A stretch of 54,631 nt of DNA, taken from assembly GCF_026017845.1 (NCBI RefSeq), contig NZ_CP100416.1, positions 3,145,231 through 3,199,861 on the forward strand, written 5' to 3'. This document shows, in pieces, positions 32,414-42,661 of the stretch; positions within the stretch are counted from its first letter, which is position 1; every line of letters begins with the position of its first letter. Source of the stretch: Amycolatopsis mediterranei (GTDB taxonomy: Bacteria > Actinomycetota > Actinomycetes > Mycobacteriales > Pseudonocardiaceae). The notes beneath the pieces are model-generated. The model saw nothing but the letters and a program-made list of their open reading frames with translations. It was not told the DNA's origin and did no database searches. The translations under genes were made by a program, and so were the position numbers.

Positions 32414-33205
32414 ATGGCGGATCTCGGCGTGATCCTCGGGGATCTCGACGCGGAGACACGGACGATCGACGACGTGGTGGCGAACCTGCCCGCGGCGGAC
32501 TGGGCGCGGCCGACACCGGCCGAAGGGTGGACGATCGCGCACCAGATCGCGCACCTGGCCTGGACCGATCGCAAGGCCCTGATCGCGGCCGCGCACCCGG
32601 AAGACTGGCAGGCCGAGGTCGAAGAGCTGCTCAAGGCGGGGGAGACCTACGTCGACGACGGGGCCGCGGCCGGGGCGCAGCGGCCGCCGCGGGAAATCCT
32701 CGACGGCTGGCGCGAAGGGCGCGCACTGCTCGCCGAAGCCCTCGCCGCCGTCCCCGAGGGGCAGAAGCTGCCCTGGTACGGGCCGCCGATGAGCGCCGCT
32801 TCGATGGCCTCCGCGCGGATGATGGAGACCTGGGCGCACGGCCAGGACGTCTTCGACGCGCTCGGCCTGACCCGCGAGCCCACCGCGCGGCTGTGGCACA
32901 TCGCCCGCTTCGGCACCCGGACCCGCGACTTCGCCTACAAGCTCCACTCGCTCGCGCCGCCGCCCGAGGAGTTCCGCGTCGAGCTCACCGCACCCGACGG
33001 CGCCACCTGGGCGTTCGGCCCCGAGGACGCCGAGCAGAAGCTCACCGGCACCGCGCTCGGCTTCTGCCTCGTCGTCACCCAGCGCCGCCACCCGGCCGAC
33101 ACCGATCTGGCCGCCCACGGCGCCGACGTCGAGGAATGGCTCGGCATCGCGCAGGCCTTCGCGGGGCCGCCGGGCGACGGCCGCAAGCCGGGGCAGTTTG
33201 CATGA
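32414..33205 (+). CDS. TIGR03084-family DinB-like metal-binding protein
   Basis: A 263-residue protein of the TIGR03084 group, DinB/mycothiol-maleylpyruvate-isomerase-like four-helix proteins in actinobacteria. It has PAEGWTIAHQIAHLAWTD with one His of the metal triad, METWAHGQDVFDALG with another, and a C-terminal beta region (EFRVELTAPDGATWAFG). The reaction is unknown; such proteins often work with mycothiol. ATG at 32414 has AAGGAGG 6 nt upstream. First gene of the operon; its stop overlaps the AtuA start in an ATGA, so the protein is probably a partner in the same pathway. Confidence 0.85.
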   Translation: MADLGVILGDLDAETRTIDDVVANLPAADWARPTPAEGWTIAHQIAHLAWTDRKALIAAAHPEDWQAEVEELLKAGETYVDDGAAAGAQRPPREILDGWREGRALLAEALAAVPEGQKLPWYGPPMSAASMASARMMETWAHGQDVFDALGLTREPTARLWHIARFGTRTRDFAYKLHSLAPPPEEFRVELTAPDGATWAFGPEDAEQKLTGTALGFCLVVTQRRHPADTDLAAHGADVEEWLGIAQAFAGPPGDGRKPGQFA

Positions 33206-34890
33206 CCTACCGCATCGGCAACGCCTCGGGCTTCTACGGCGATCGGTTCTCGGCGGTTCGCGAAATGCTCACCGGCGGCCCTCTCGACGTCCTGACCGGC
33301 GACTACCTGGCCGAGCTGACCATGCTCATCCTCGGCCGCGACCGGATGAAGGACGCCACCCGCGGCTACGCCAAGACGTTCCTGCGGCAGATGGAGGAAA
33401 ACCTCGGTCTGGCGCAGGAGAAAGGCGTCAAGATCGTCGCCAACGCCGGCGGGTTGAACCCCGCGGGGCTCGCGGACGCGCTGCGTGAGCTGGCCGGGAA
33501 ACTGGGTCTCGACGTCAAGATCGCGCACGTCGAAGGCGATGATCTCGTGGCGCGGGCCGAGGCGCTGGACCTCGGCAAACCGTTGACCGCCAACGCCTAC
33601 CTCGGCGCCTGGGGCATCGCGGAGTGCCTCAACGCGGGCGCCGACGTCGTCGTCACCGGGCGCGTCACCGACGCCTCCGTCATCGTCGGGCCGGCCGCCG
33701 CGCACTACGGCTGGGCCCGCGACGACTTCGACGCCCTCGCCGGCGCGGTCGCCGCCGGGCACGTCATCGAATGCGGTGCCCAGGCCACCGGCGGCAACTA
33801 CGCCTTCTTCACCGAGCACGCCCTCGGCGTGCCCGGGTTCCCGATCGCCGAGATCGAGGCCGACGGCTCCAGCGTCATCACCAAGCACCCCGGCACCGGC
33901 GGGGTGGTGAACGTCGGCACGGTCACCGCGCAGCTGCTGTACGAAATCACCGGAGCGCGGTACGCCGGACCGGACGTCACCACGCGGTTCGACACGCTGT
34001 CCCTGGCCGAAGACGGGCCCGACCGCGTCCGCATCTCCGGGGTCCGCGGCGAAGCCCCGCCGCCGACGCTGAAGGTCGCCCTCAACCGCCTCGGCGGCTT
34101 CCGCAACGAGACGACGTTCGTCCTCACCGGACTCGACATCGAGGCGAAAGCCGCGCTGGTGCGGGAACAGTTCGAAGCGTCCATGAAGGACCGGCCGCCG
34201 GCCGACGTCCGCTGGACGCTCGCTCGCACCGACCACCGGGACGCCGACACCGAGCAGGCCGCGAGTGCGCTGCTGCACGTCGCCGTCAAGGACGCCGACC
34301 CGAAGGTCGCCGGACGTGCGTTCACCGGCGCGGCCGTCGAACTCGCGCTGGCCAGCTACCCGGGGTTCCACGTCACGGCGCCGCCGTCGGACGCCTCGCC
34401 GTACGGCGTCTACACCGCGGCCTATGTGGACTCCGCGAAAGTCCCGCACGTCGCCGTGCTGCCGGACGGGATGCGTGTCGACATAGCGCCTTCCATGTCC
34501 ACTCAGGACCTGTCCGAAGTGGATGAACCGGCCCTGCCCGAACCCCTCGGCCACGGGCCGGTGCGGCGGGTGCCCTTGGGCACGATCGCCGGCGCGCGCA
34601 GCGGCGACAAGGGCGGCAACGCCAACCTCGGTGTCTGGGTGCGGTCGGAAGAGGCGTGGCGCTGGCTGGTGCACCGGCTGACCGTCGCCGAGTTCAAGCT
34701 GCTGCTGCCCGAGACCGCGGACCTGCCGGTGACGCGCTACCTGCTGCCGAACCTGCAGGCGATGAACTTCGTCGTCGAAGGCCTCCTCGGCGAGGGTGTC
34801 GCGTCGCAGGCCCGGTTCGATCCGCAGGCCAAGGCGCTCGGTGAGTGGCTGCGGTCGCGGGAGATCGACGTCCCCGAGGTGCTCCTGTGA
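33202..34890 (+). CDS. Acyclic terpene utilisation AtuA-family protein
   Basis: A 562-residue protein matching AtuA (DUF1446 plus a C-terminal AtuA-like domain). N-terminal hallmarks are IGNASGFYGDRFSA, LTGDYLAELTMLILGR, IVANAGGLNPAGLADAL, GADVVVTGRVTDASVIVGPAA and ATGGNYAFF. The C-terminal module begins RRVPLGTIAGARSGDKGGNANLGVW. AtuA is required for citronellol/geraniol breakdown in Pseudomonas, but its reaction is unsettled. The start overlaps the previous stop (ATGA) and its stop overlaps the next GTG, so it is the second gene of a coupled operon. Confidence 0.92.
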   Translation: MTYRIGNASGFYGDRFSAVREMLTGGPLDVLTGDYLAELTMLILGRDRMKDATRGYAKTFLRQMEENLGLAQEKGVKIVANAGGLNPAGLADALRELAGKLGLDVKIAHVEGDDLVARAEALDLGKPLTANAYLGAWGIAECLNAGADVVVTGRVTDASVIVGPAAAHYGWARDDFDALAGAVAAGHVIECGAQATGGNYAFFTEHALGVPGFPIAEIEADGSSVITKHPGTGGVVNVGTVTAQLLYEITGARYAGPDVTTRFDTLSLAEDGPDRVRISGVRGEAPPPTLKVALNRLGGFRNETTFVLTGLDIEAKAALVREQFEASMKDRPPADVRWTLARTDHRDADTEQAASALLHVAVKDADPKVAGRAFTGAAVELALASYPGFHVTAPPSDASPYGVYTAAYVDSAKVPHVAVLPDGMRVDIAPSMSTQDLSEVDEPALPEPLGHGPVRRVPLGTIAGARSGDKGGNANLGVWVRSEEAWRWLVHRLTVAEFKLLLPETADLPVTRYLLPNLQAMNFVVEGLLGEGVASQARFDPQAKALGEWLRSREIDVPEVLL

Positions 34891-36031
34891 CCGATCCCTT
34901 CCGGACGCCCGAACGGGCGGAACTGCGCAAGACCGTGCGGAAGTTCGTCGAGCAGGAAGTCCTGCCGCACCTCGACGACTGGGAGCGCGACGGCGAGCTG
35001 CCGCGCGACCTGCACCGCAAGGCCGGAGACCTCGGCCTGCTCGGCGTCGCCTTCCCGGAAGAGATCGGCGGCGGCGACGGCAACTACCTCGACGCCCTGG
35101 TCGTCGCCGAGGAGATGCACTACGCCGGTGGTTCCGGCGGGCTCTTCGCGTCGCTGTTCACCTGCGGCATCGCCGTACCGCACATCGCCGAGGCGAACGA
35201 TCCGGTACAGATCGAACGCTGGGTGCGCCCCGCGCTCCAAGGCGACAAGATCGGCTCGCTCGCCGTGACCGAACCAGACGGCGGCTCCGACGTCGCCGGG
35301 ATCCGGACCACCGCCGTCCGCGAGGGCGACGAGTACGTCATCAACGGCGCCAAGACGTTCATCACCTCCGGGTGCCGCGCGGACTTCGTGACGACGGTCG
35401 TGCGGACCGGCGGTGACGGTGCCCACGGGCTTTCGCTGATCGTCGTCGAACGCGGGACACCGGGGTTCACGGTGAGCCGCAAGCTCGAGAAGATGGGCTG
35501 GCTCTGCTCGGACACCGCCGAACTGTCCTACGTGGACGTCCGGGTGCCGGTCGAGCACCTGGTGGGCGCCGAGAACAGCGGGTTCGCGCAGGTCGCCACC
35601 CAGTTCGTCACCGAACGGCTTTCGCTGGCCGTGCAGGCGTACGCGCACGCCCAGCGCGCGCTCGACCTGACGCTGGACTGGTGCCGGCTGCGCGAGACGT
35701 TCGGCCGCCCGCTCATCTCGCGGCAGGTCGTCCAGCACAAGCTCACCGAAATGGCGCGGAAGATCGACGTCGCCCGCACCTACACCCGGCAGGCCGCGAT
35801 CCGGCACGTCTCCGGTGAAGAGGTCATCGCCGAAGCCTGTTTCGCCAAGAACACCGCCGTCGAGGCCGCCGAATGGGTGGTCAGCGAGGCCGTCCAGCTG
35901 CACGGCGGGCTCGGCTACATGCGCGAGTCCGAAGTGGAGCGCCACTACCGCGACGTCCGGATCCTCGGCATCGGCGGCGGCACGACCGAGATCCTCACCG
36001 GCCTGGCCGCGAAGCGATTGGGATACACCTC

Positions 36032-36035
<4 letters not shown>
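34887..36035 (+). CDS. Acyl-CoA dehydrogenase (first of two)
   Basis: A 382-residue FAD enzyme that makes an alpha,beta-unsaturated acyl-CoA. It shows LAVTEPDGGSDVAGI (FAD/substrate loop), GAKTFITSG, the dimer segment RETFGRPLISRQVVQHKL, and the C-terminal LHGGLGYMRESEVERHYRD where a Glu provides the catalytic base. GTG at 34887 overlaps the atuA-like stop (GTGA). Substrate is inferred from context as a branched acyl-CoA upstream of the carboxylase step. Electrons would go to ETF. Confidence 0.92.
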
Positions 36036-37630
<1,595 letters not shown>

Positions 37631-37637
37631 GCGAGCG

Positions 37638-39587
37638 ATGATCCAGAACCTGCTGGTCGCCAACCGCGGCGAGATCGCCCGCCGCGTCTTCCGCACCTGC
37701 CGCGACGCCGGGATCGGCACGGTCGCGGTGTTCTCCGACGCCGATGCGGCCGCGCCGCACGCCCTGGAGGCCGACGCGGCCGTCCGGCTGCCCGGCAACG
37801 CGCCGTCCGAGACGTACTTGCGGGCGGAGCTGCTGGTCAAGGCCGCGACCGAGGCCGGTGCCGACGCCGTCCACCCCGGCTACGGCTTCCTGTCCGAGAA
37901 CGCCGCGTTCGCGCGGGCCGTGCTCGACGCCGGGCTCACCTGGGTGGGGCCGCCGCCCGAGGCCATCGAGACCATGGGCTCCAAAGTGGAGTCGAAGCGG
38001 CTGATGGCCGCGGCCGGGGTGCCGGTGCTGTCCGAATTGGACCCGGCTTCGGTGACTTCGGACGACCTGCCGTTGCTGGTCAAGGCGTCCGCCGGTGGTG
38101 GTGGCCGCGGGATGCGCGTGGTCCGCTCGCTCGACGGACTGGCCGAGGCCGTGGAAGGCGCCAGTGCGGAGGCCGGATCGGCGTTCGGCGACCCGACCGT
38201 CTTCTGCGAGCGGTACCTGGAGACCGGGCGGCACATCGAGGTCCAGGTGCTCGCTGATCGCCACGGCACGGTGTGGGCGGTGGGGGAGCGGGAGTGCTCG
38301 ATCCAGCGCCGGCACCAGAAGGTCGTCGAAGAGGCGCCGTCGCCGTTCGTCGATGCCGCCATGCGCGAGGAGCTGTTCGAGGCCGCGCGTAAGGCCGCCA
38401 AGGCGATCGACTACGTCGGTGCGGGCACGGTCGAGTTCCTCGCCGGGCCCGACGGGCGGTTCTACTTCCTCGAGATGAACACCCGGCTGCAGGTCGAGCA
38501 CCCGGTCACCGAGAACGTCACCGGCCTCGACCTGGTCGCCCTGCAGCTGCGGATCGCCGAGGGTGAGCGCCTCCCGGCCGACCCACCGCCCACCGTGGGC
38601 CACGCCATCGAGGTCCGGCTCTACGCCGAGGACCCGGCGGCGGGCTGGCAGCCGCAAAGCGGGACTCTGCACACGTTCGAAGTGCCCGATGTGGACCGGT
38701 CCTTCACGCACGGGCCCGGACTGCGACTCGACTCCGGCTTCGAGAGCGGGTCCGTCGTCGGTGTCCACTACGACCCGATGCTCGCCAAGGTGATCACCTG
38801 GGCGCCGACCCGCGCCGAAGCCGCCCGGCGGCTCGCCAAGGCCCTCGCCGCCACGAAGATCCACGGCGTCGTCACCAACCGCGACCTCCTGGTGAACATC
38901 CTGCGGCACGAGGCCTTCCTGGCGGGGGAGACCGACACGGCGTTCTTCGACCGTCACGGCCTGGACACCCTGGCCGCGCCACTGGCCACTCAGGACACCG
39001 AACGGCTGTCCGCGCTCGCCGCGGCGCTGGCGGACGCGGCGGGCAACCGGGCGCGAGCCACCACCCAGAGCAGGCTGCCGAGCGGCTGGCGCAACGTGCG
39101 CTCGGCCGGGCAGCGCAAGGTCTTCACCGTCTCGGATCGCGAGTATGAAGTGGTCTACTCGCTGACGCGGGACGGCCTCCGTGCCGATGGGTTCGAAGGC
39201 GAGCTGGTGTCGGCGGAGCCGGGGCGGGTGGTGATCGAGGTGAACGGCGTGCGGCGCACGTTCGACGTCGCTCGTCACGACGACTTGTCCTATGTGGACT
39301 CCGCGCTCGGTTCGGTCGCGCTGACGGCCGCACCACGGTTCGCCGATCCCGACGCCGCTCTGGCTGCCGGGTCGCTGGTCGCGCCGATGCCGGGCACGGT
39401 CGTGCGGCTCGCCGTGCAGGCCGGAGATCCGGTCAAGGCCGGCGACCCGCTGCTGTGGCTCGAGGCGATGAAGATGGAACACCGGATCGCCGCCCCCGCC
39501 GACGGCGTGGTGACCGAGCTGCCGGTGACCGTGGGCCAACAGGTCGAAGTGGGCACGATCCTAGCTGTGGTGGGAGAAGCAGAATGA
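37638..39587 (+). CDS. Acyl-CoA carboxylase, biotin carboxylase/BCCP (alpha) subunit
   Basis: A 649-residue biotin carboxylase fused to a biotin carrier. The ATP-grasp part has HPGYGFLSENAAFA, KASAGGGGRGMRVV and ERECSIQRRHQKVVEEAPS; the carrier domain at the C-terminus has the biotinylated Lys in EAMKMEH. It loads CO2 onto biotin for the CT subunit encoded just upstream. Equivalent to AtuF or MccA. ATG at 37638; stop overlaps the next ATG (ATGA). The pair is complete, so the carboxylase should be functional. Confidence 0.93.
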   Translation: MIQNLLVANRGEIARRVFRTCRDAGIGTVAVFSDADAAAPHALEADAAVRLPGNAPSETYLRAELLVKAATEAGADAVHPGYGFLSENAAFARAVLDAGLTWVGPPPEAIETMGSKVESKRLMAAAGVPVLSELDPASVTSDDLPLLVKASAGGGGRGMRVVRSLDGLAEAVEGASAEAGSAFGDPTVFCERYLETGRHIEVQVLADRHGTVWAVGERECSIQRRHQKVVEEAPSPFVDAAMREELFEAARKAAKAIDYVGAGTVEFLAGPDGRFYFLEMNTRLQVEHPVTENVTGLDLVALQLRIAEGERLPADPPPTVGHAIEVRLYAEDPAAGWQPQSGTLHTFEVPDVDRSFTHGPGLRLDSGFESGSVVGVHYDPMLAKVITWAPTRAEAARRLAKALAATKIHGVVTNRDLLVNILRHEAFLAGETDTAFFDRHGLDTLAAPLATQDTERLSALAAALADAAGNRARATTQSRLPSGWRNVRSAGQRKVFTVSDREYEVVYSLTRDGLRADGFEGELVSAEPGRVVIEVNGVRRTFDVARHDDLSYVDSALGSVALTAAPRFADPDAALAAGSLVAPMPGTVVRLAVQAGDPVKAGDPLLWLEAMKMEHRIAAPADGVVTELPVTVGQQVEVGTILAVVGEAE

Positions 39588-40750
39588 ACGCGATGAACTT
39601 CATCGAGCCGGAAGAGCGGATCGCGCTTCGCAAGGCCGTCGCCGAACTCGGCGCCAAGTACGGGCACGAGTACTACGCCCGCAAGGCCCGTGCGGACGAG
39701 AAGACGCACGAACTCTGGGACGAGGCCGGCCGGCTCGGCTACCTCGGCGTCAACGTCCCCGAGGAGTACGGCGGCGGGGGCGCGGGCATCGCCGACCTCG
39801 CCGCGGTCCTCGAAGAACTCGCCGCCGCGGGCTCGCCGCTGCTGCTCATGGTCGTCTCGCCGGCGATCTGCGGCACCGTGATCTCCCGGTTCGGCACCGA
39901 AGAGCAGAAGAAGCAGTGGCTGCCGGGTATCGCCGACGGCACCAAGCGGATGGTCTTCGCGATCACCGAGCCGGATGCCGGGTCGAACTCGCACAAGATC
40001 ACCACCACGGCGAAGCGGGACGGCGGCGGCTGGGTCCTCAACGGCCGCAAGGTCTACATCTCCGGCGTCGACGAAGCCGATGCGGTGCTCGTCGTCGGCC
40101 GCATGGAGGACTCGAAGACCGGCCGCCTCAAGCCCGCGCTGTTCATCCTGCCGGCGAACACCGAGGGCTTCGAGTACACGAAGATCCCGATGGACATCGT
40201 CGCGCCGGAAAACCAGTTCTCGCTGTTCCTCGACGACGTCCACCTGCCTGCCGAAGCGCTGGTCGGGGAGGAGGACGCGGCGATCGCGCAGCTGTTCGCG
40301 GGCCTCAACCCCGAACGCATCATGGGCGCGTCGTTCTCCCTCGGCATCGCCCGGTACGCGCTGTCGAAGGCCGTCGGCTACGCGAACCAGCGCCAGGTTT
40401 GGGGCACGCCGATCGGCGCCCACCAGGGCCTCGCCCACCCGCTCGCGGAGATCAAGATCGAGCTGGAACTGGCCAAGCTGATGACACAGAAGGCGGCGTC
40501 GCTCTACGACTCCGGCGACGACTTCGGCGCGGGGGAGTCGGCCAACATGGCGAAGTACGCCGCCGCCGAGGTCGCCATCCGGGCCACCGACCAGGCCGTG
40601 CAGACCCACGGCGGCAACGGCCTGGCCACCGAATACGGCCTCGGCACGCTGGTGACGGCGGTGCGCCTGGGCCGGATCGCGCCGGTCAGCCGCGAGATGG
40701 TGCTCAACTTCGTCGGCCAGCACAGCCTCGGCCTCCCGAAGTCCTACTAG
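39584..40750 (+). CDS. Acyl-CoA dehydrogenase (second of two)
   Basis: A 388-residue acyl-CoA dehydrogenase. Motifs are FAITEPDAGSNSHKI, GRKVYISGVDEAD, RQVWGTPIGAHQGLAHPLAEIKIELEL and THGGNGLATEYG, with Glu of the TEYG segment the likely base. It is clearly different in sequence from the first dehydrogenase of the operon, so the two probably act at different steps, as AtuD does with a partner in terpene catabolism. ATG at 39584 overlaps the preceding stop (ATGA); 8 bp precede the SDR gene. Confidence 0.9.
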   Translation: MNAMNFIEPEERIALRKAVAELGAKYGHEYYARKARADEKTHELWDEAGRLGYLGVNVPEEYGGGGAGIADLAAVLEELAAAGSPLLLMVVSPAICGTVISRFGTEEQKKQWLPGIADGTKRMVFAITEPDAGSNSHKITTTAKRDGGGWVLNGRKVYISGVDEADAVLVVGRMEDSKTGRLKPALFILPANTEGFEYTKIPMDIVAPENQFSLFLDDVHLPAEALVGEEDAAIAQLFAGLNPERIMGASFSLGIARYALSKAVGYANQRQVWGTPIGAHQGLAHPLAEIKIELELAKLMTQKAASLYDSGDDFGAGESANMAKYAAAEVAIRATDQAVQTHGGNGLATEYGLGTLVTAVRLGRIAPVSREMVLNFVGQHSLGLPKSY

Positions 40751-40758
40751 GAGCCGAT

Positions 40759-41595
40759 ATGTCTACTTTGGACGGCAAGACGATTCTCATGTCCGGCGGC
40801 AGCCGCGGCATCGGCGAGGCGATCGCGCTCCGGGCCGCGAAAGACGGCGCGAACGTCGCGCTGCTGGCCAAAACGGGTGAGCCGCACCCGAAGCTGCCCG
40901 GCACGATTTACACGGCGGCCGAAGCGATCGAAAAGGCGGGCGGCCACGCGCTGCCGATCCTCGGCGACGTCCGCGACGACGACGGTGTCGCCGCCGCCGT
41001 GGCGAAGACCGTCGAGCAGTTCGGCGGCATCGACATCGTCGTGAACAACGCCAGCGCGATCGACCTGACGCCGACCGAGCAGGTCAGCATGAAGCGTTAC
41101 GACCTGATGCAGGACATCAACGCGCGCGGCACGTTCCTGCTGTCCAAATTGGCCATTCCGCATTTGAAGAACGCCGCGAACCCGCACATCCTGACGCTGT
41201 CGCCCCCGATCAGCCTCGACGAGAAGTGGTTCACCGCCGGGCACCTCGCGTACAGCATCGCCAAGTACTCGATGAGCCTGGTGACCGTCGGGCTCGCCGC
41301 GGAACTGAAGAAGGACGGCGTCGCGGTCAACTCCCTGTGGCCGCGCACCACGATCGACACCGCGGCGATCCGCAACGTCGTCGGCGCGGAACTGGCTTCG
41401 CGGAGCCGGACGCCGGCGATCATGGCCGACGCCGCCCACGCGATCCTGACCAAGCCCAGCCGGGAGGTCACCGGCCGGTTCCTCCTCGACGACGAAGTGC
41501 TGCGCGCCGAAGGTGTCACCGACTTCGCGCAGTACCGCGTCGGCGACACCGCGGAGGAAGACCTGCAGCTCGACTTCTGGGTGGACCCGGCTTGA
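40759..41595 (+). CDS. Short-chain dehydrogenase (HSDL2/AtuG-like)
   Basis: A 278-residue SDR. The cofactor site is MSGGSRGIGEAIALRAA, the NNAS motif is VVNNASAID, and the catalytic Tyr/Lys are in LAYSIAKYSMS. LLAKTGEPHPKLPGTIYTAAEAIEKAGG is the style of the HSDL2-like SDRs found with AtuA clusters (AtuG-like). It likely oxidises or reduces a hydroxyacyl/keto intermediate. ATG at 40759 has TAGGAG upstream, which overlaps the previous stop. Its stop overlaps the TetR start. Confidence 0.88.
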   Translation: MSTLDGKTILMSGGSRGIGEAIALRAAKDGANVALLAKTGEPHPKLPGTIYTAAEAIEKAGGHALPILGDVRDDDGVAAAVAKTVEQFGGIDIVVNNASAIDLTPTEQVSMKRYDLMQDINARGTFLLSKLAIPHLKNAANPHILTLSPPISLDEKWFTAGHLAYSIAKYSMSLVTVGLAAELKKDGVAVNSLWPRTTIDTAAIRNVVGAELASRSRTPAIMADAAHAILTKPSREVTGRFLLDDEVLRAEGVTDFAQYRVGDTAEEDLQLDFWVDPA

Positions 41596-42194
41596 CCGGC
41601 GTCCGCGAACCCCAGCAGGAGCGCAGCCGCACCACGCGGCGGCGGCTGGTCGAGGCCGCCCTCGACAGCTTCGGCGAGCGCGGCTGGCATGGCGTGACGG
41701 TGGCCGGGATCGCCGAGCGGGCGGGTGTCTCCCGCGGCGCGGCCCAGCACCACTTCCCGGCCCGCGAGGACCTCGTGGTGGCGGCGGTCGACCTGCTCGG
41801 CGAAGCCCAGATCGACGAGCTGCGCGCCCAGGCGGCCGGCCTGCCGAGCGGGGCGTCCCGCATCGAGCGCGTCGTGGAGATGGTGCTGAACCTGTACACC
41901 GGCCCGCTGTTCCGCGCGGCCCTGCAGCTGTGGTCGGTGGCGGCGACCGACGAGGCGTTGCGGGACGTGCTGGTGCCCCTGGAGGCCCGGGTCGGCCGCG
42001 AGGCGCACCGCGTGACGGTGGAACTCCTCGGCGTCGACGAGTCCCGCCCGGGGGTGCGGGAGCTGGTCCAGGCCACCCTGGACCTGGCCCGTGGGCTCGG
42101 CCTGGCCAACCTCCTGACCGACGACACCCGACGGCGGCGCCAGATCGTGCGCGAATGGGCGCGGACGCTGGAGCTGCGGCTGGCCGGGGACTGA
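41592..42194 (+). CDS. TetR-family regulator of the Atu-like operon
   Basis: A 200-residue TetR regulator: HTH in VAGIAERAGVSRGAAQHHF (about residues 33-52), then an all-helical ligand domain (RIERVVEMVLNLYTGPLFRAALQLWS). TTG at 41592 overlaps the SDR stop in TTGA, so it is the last gene of the operon and its own regulator by position. The likely binding site is the palindrome at 32347-32364. The effector would be an acyl-CoA intermediate, by analogy with AtuR. Confidence 0.88.
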   Translation: MTGVREPQQERSRTTRRRLVEAALDSFGERGWHGVTVAGIAERAGVSRGAAQHHFPAREDLVVAAVDLLGEAQIDELRAQAAGLPSGASRIERVVEMVLNLYTGPLFRAALQLWSVAATDEALRDVLVPLEARVGREAHRVTVELLGVDESRPGVRELVQATLDLARGLGLANLLTDDTRRRRQIVREWARTLELRLAGD

Positions 42195-42203
42195 ACGCGG
42201 CGA

Positions 42204-42221
42204 TTCCGTGACCGGACGGAA
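42204..42221 (+). terminator. Hairpin after the Atu-like operon
   Basis: TTCCGT-GACCGG-ACGGAA, a perfect 6-bp stem with a 6-nt loop, 9 bp after the TetR stop. Confidence 0.5.
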
Positions 42222-42317
42222 CCTCGACCGCATCCCAAGCGTCATAGTGCCGTAAGTAACACAATCGGCCCAATGGGCGAATAACTGGTTGTAGCGACCC
42301 ACGAGGAAGGCAGTCCG

Positions 42318-42575
42318 GTGTCCGGTTCAGGAGTCGAGCTCACCCACCGCGCGATGGCGATGCTGAAGGCGGTGGCCGCCGGGCGCGCGCAGATGTCGTG
42401 CAGCTGCGAGCCCGACCTCTTCGTCGACGGATTCGCCTGTTGCGATCAGATCACCGCGCACGCCCTTGCCCACGGTGGCTACCTGCGGCCCGCCGTCGAA
42501 GGCGGCACCGGGAAGGTGGCCGCCGAGCTGACCGACGCCGGGCGCGCCGCGCTGGCGATCACCGTCGCGGCCTGA
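42318..42575 (+). CDS. Small Cys-containing protein, unknown function
   Basis: An 85-residue protein I cannot assign to a family. Four Cys sit close together, CSC then CC eleven residues on, in MSCSCEPDLFVDGFACCDQ, followed by HALAHGGYLRP and a helix ELTDAGRAAL. The Cys set could bind a metal or form disulfides, and the ending LTDAGRAAL is like the tail of winged-helix/MarR-type small proteins. GTG at 42318 has GAGGAAGG 7 nt upstream, so it is well translated. Similar small proteins are common in Pseudonocardiaceae by my recollection. No operon partner is obvious; MurJ starts 86 bp downstream. Confidence 0.6.
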   Translation: MSGSGVELTHRAMAMLKAVAAGRAQMSCSCEPDLFVDGFACCDQITAHALAHGGYLRPAVEGGTGKVAAELTDAGRAALAITVAA

Positions 42576-42661
42576 GTTCCCGGTCGCTGTCACGCAGCGT
42601 CGTGCCGGCGAACAGGTGTTCGGTCTCCCGCACGTGCCGCTGACCTGGCAGTCTTGTCCCC

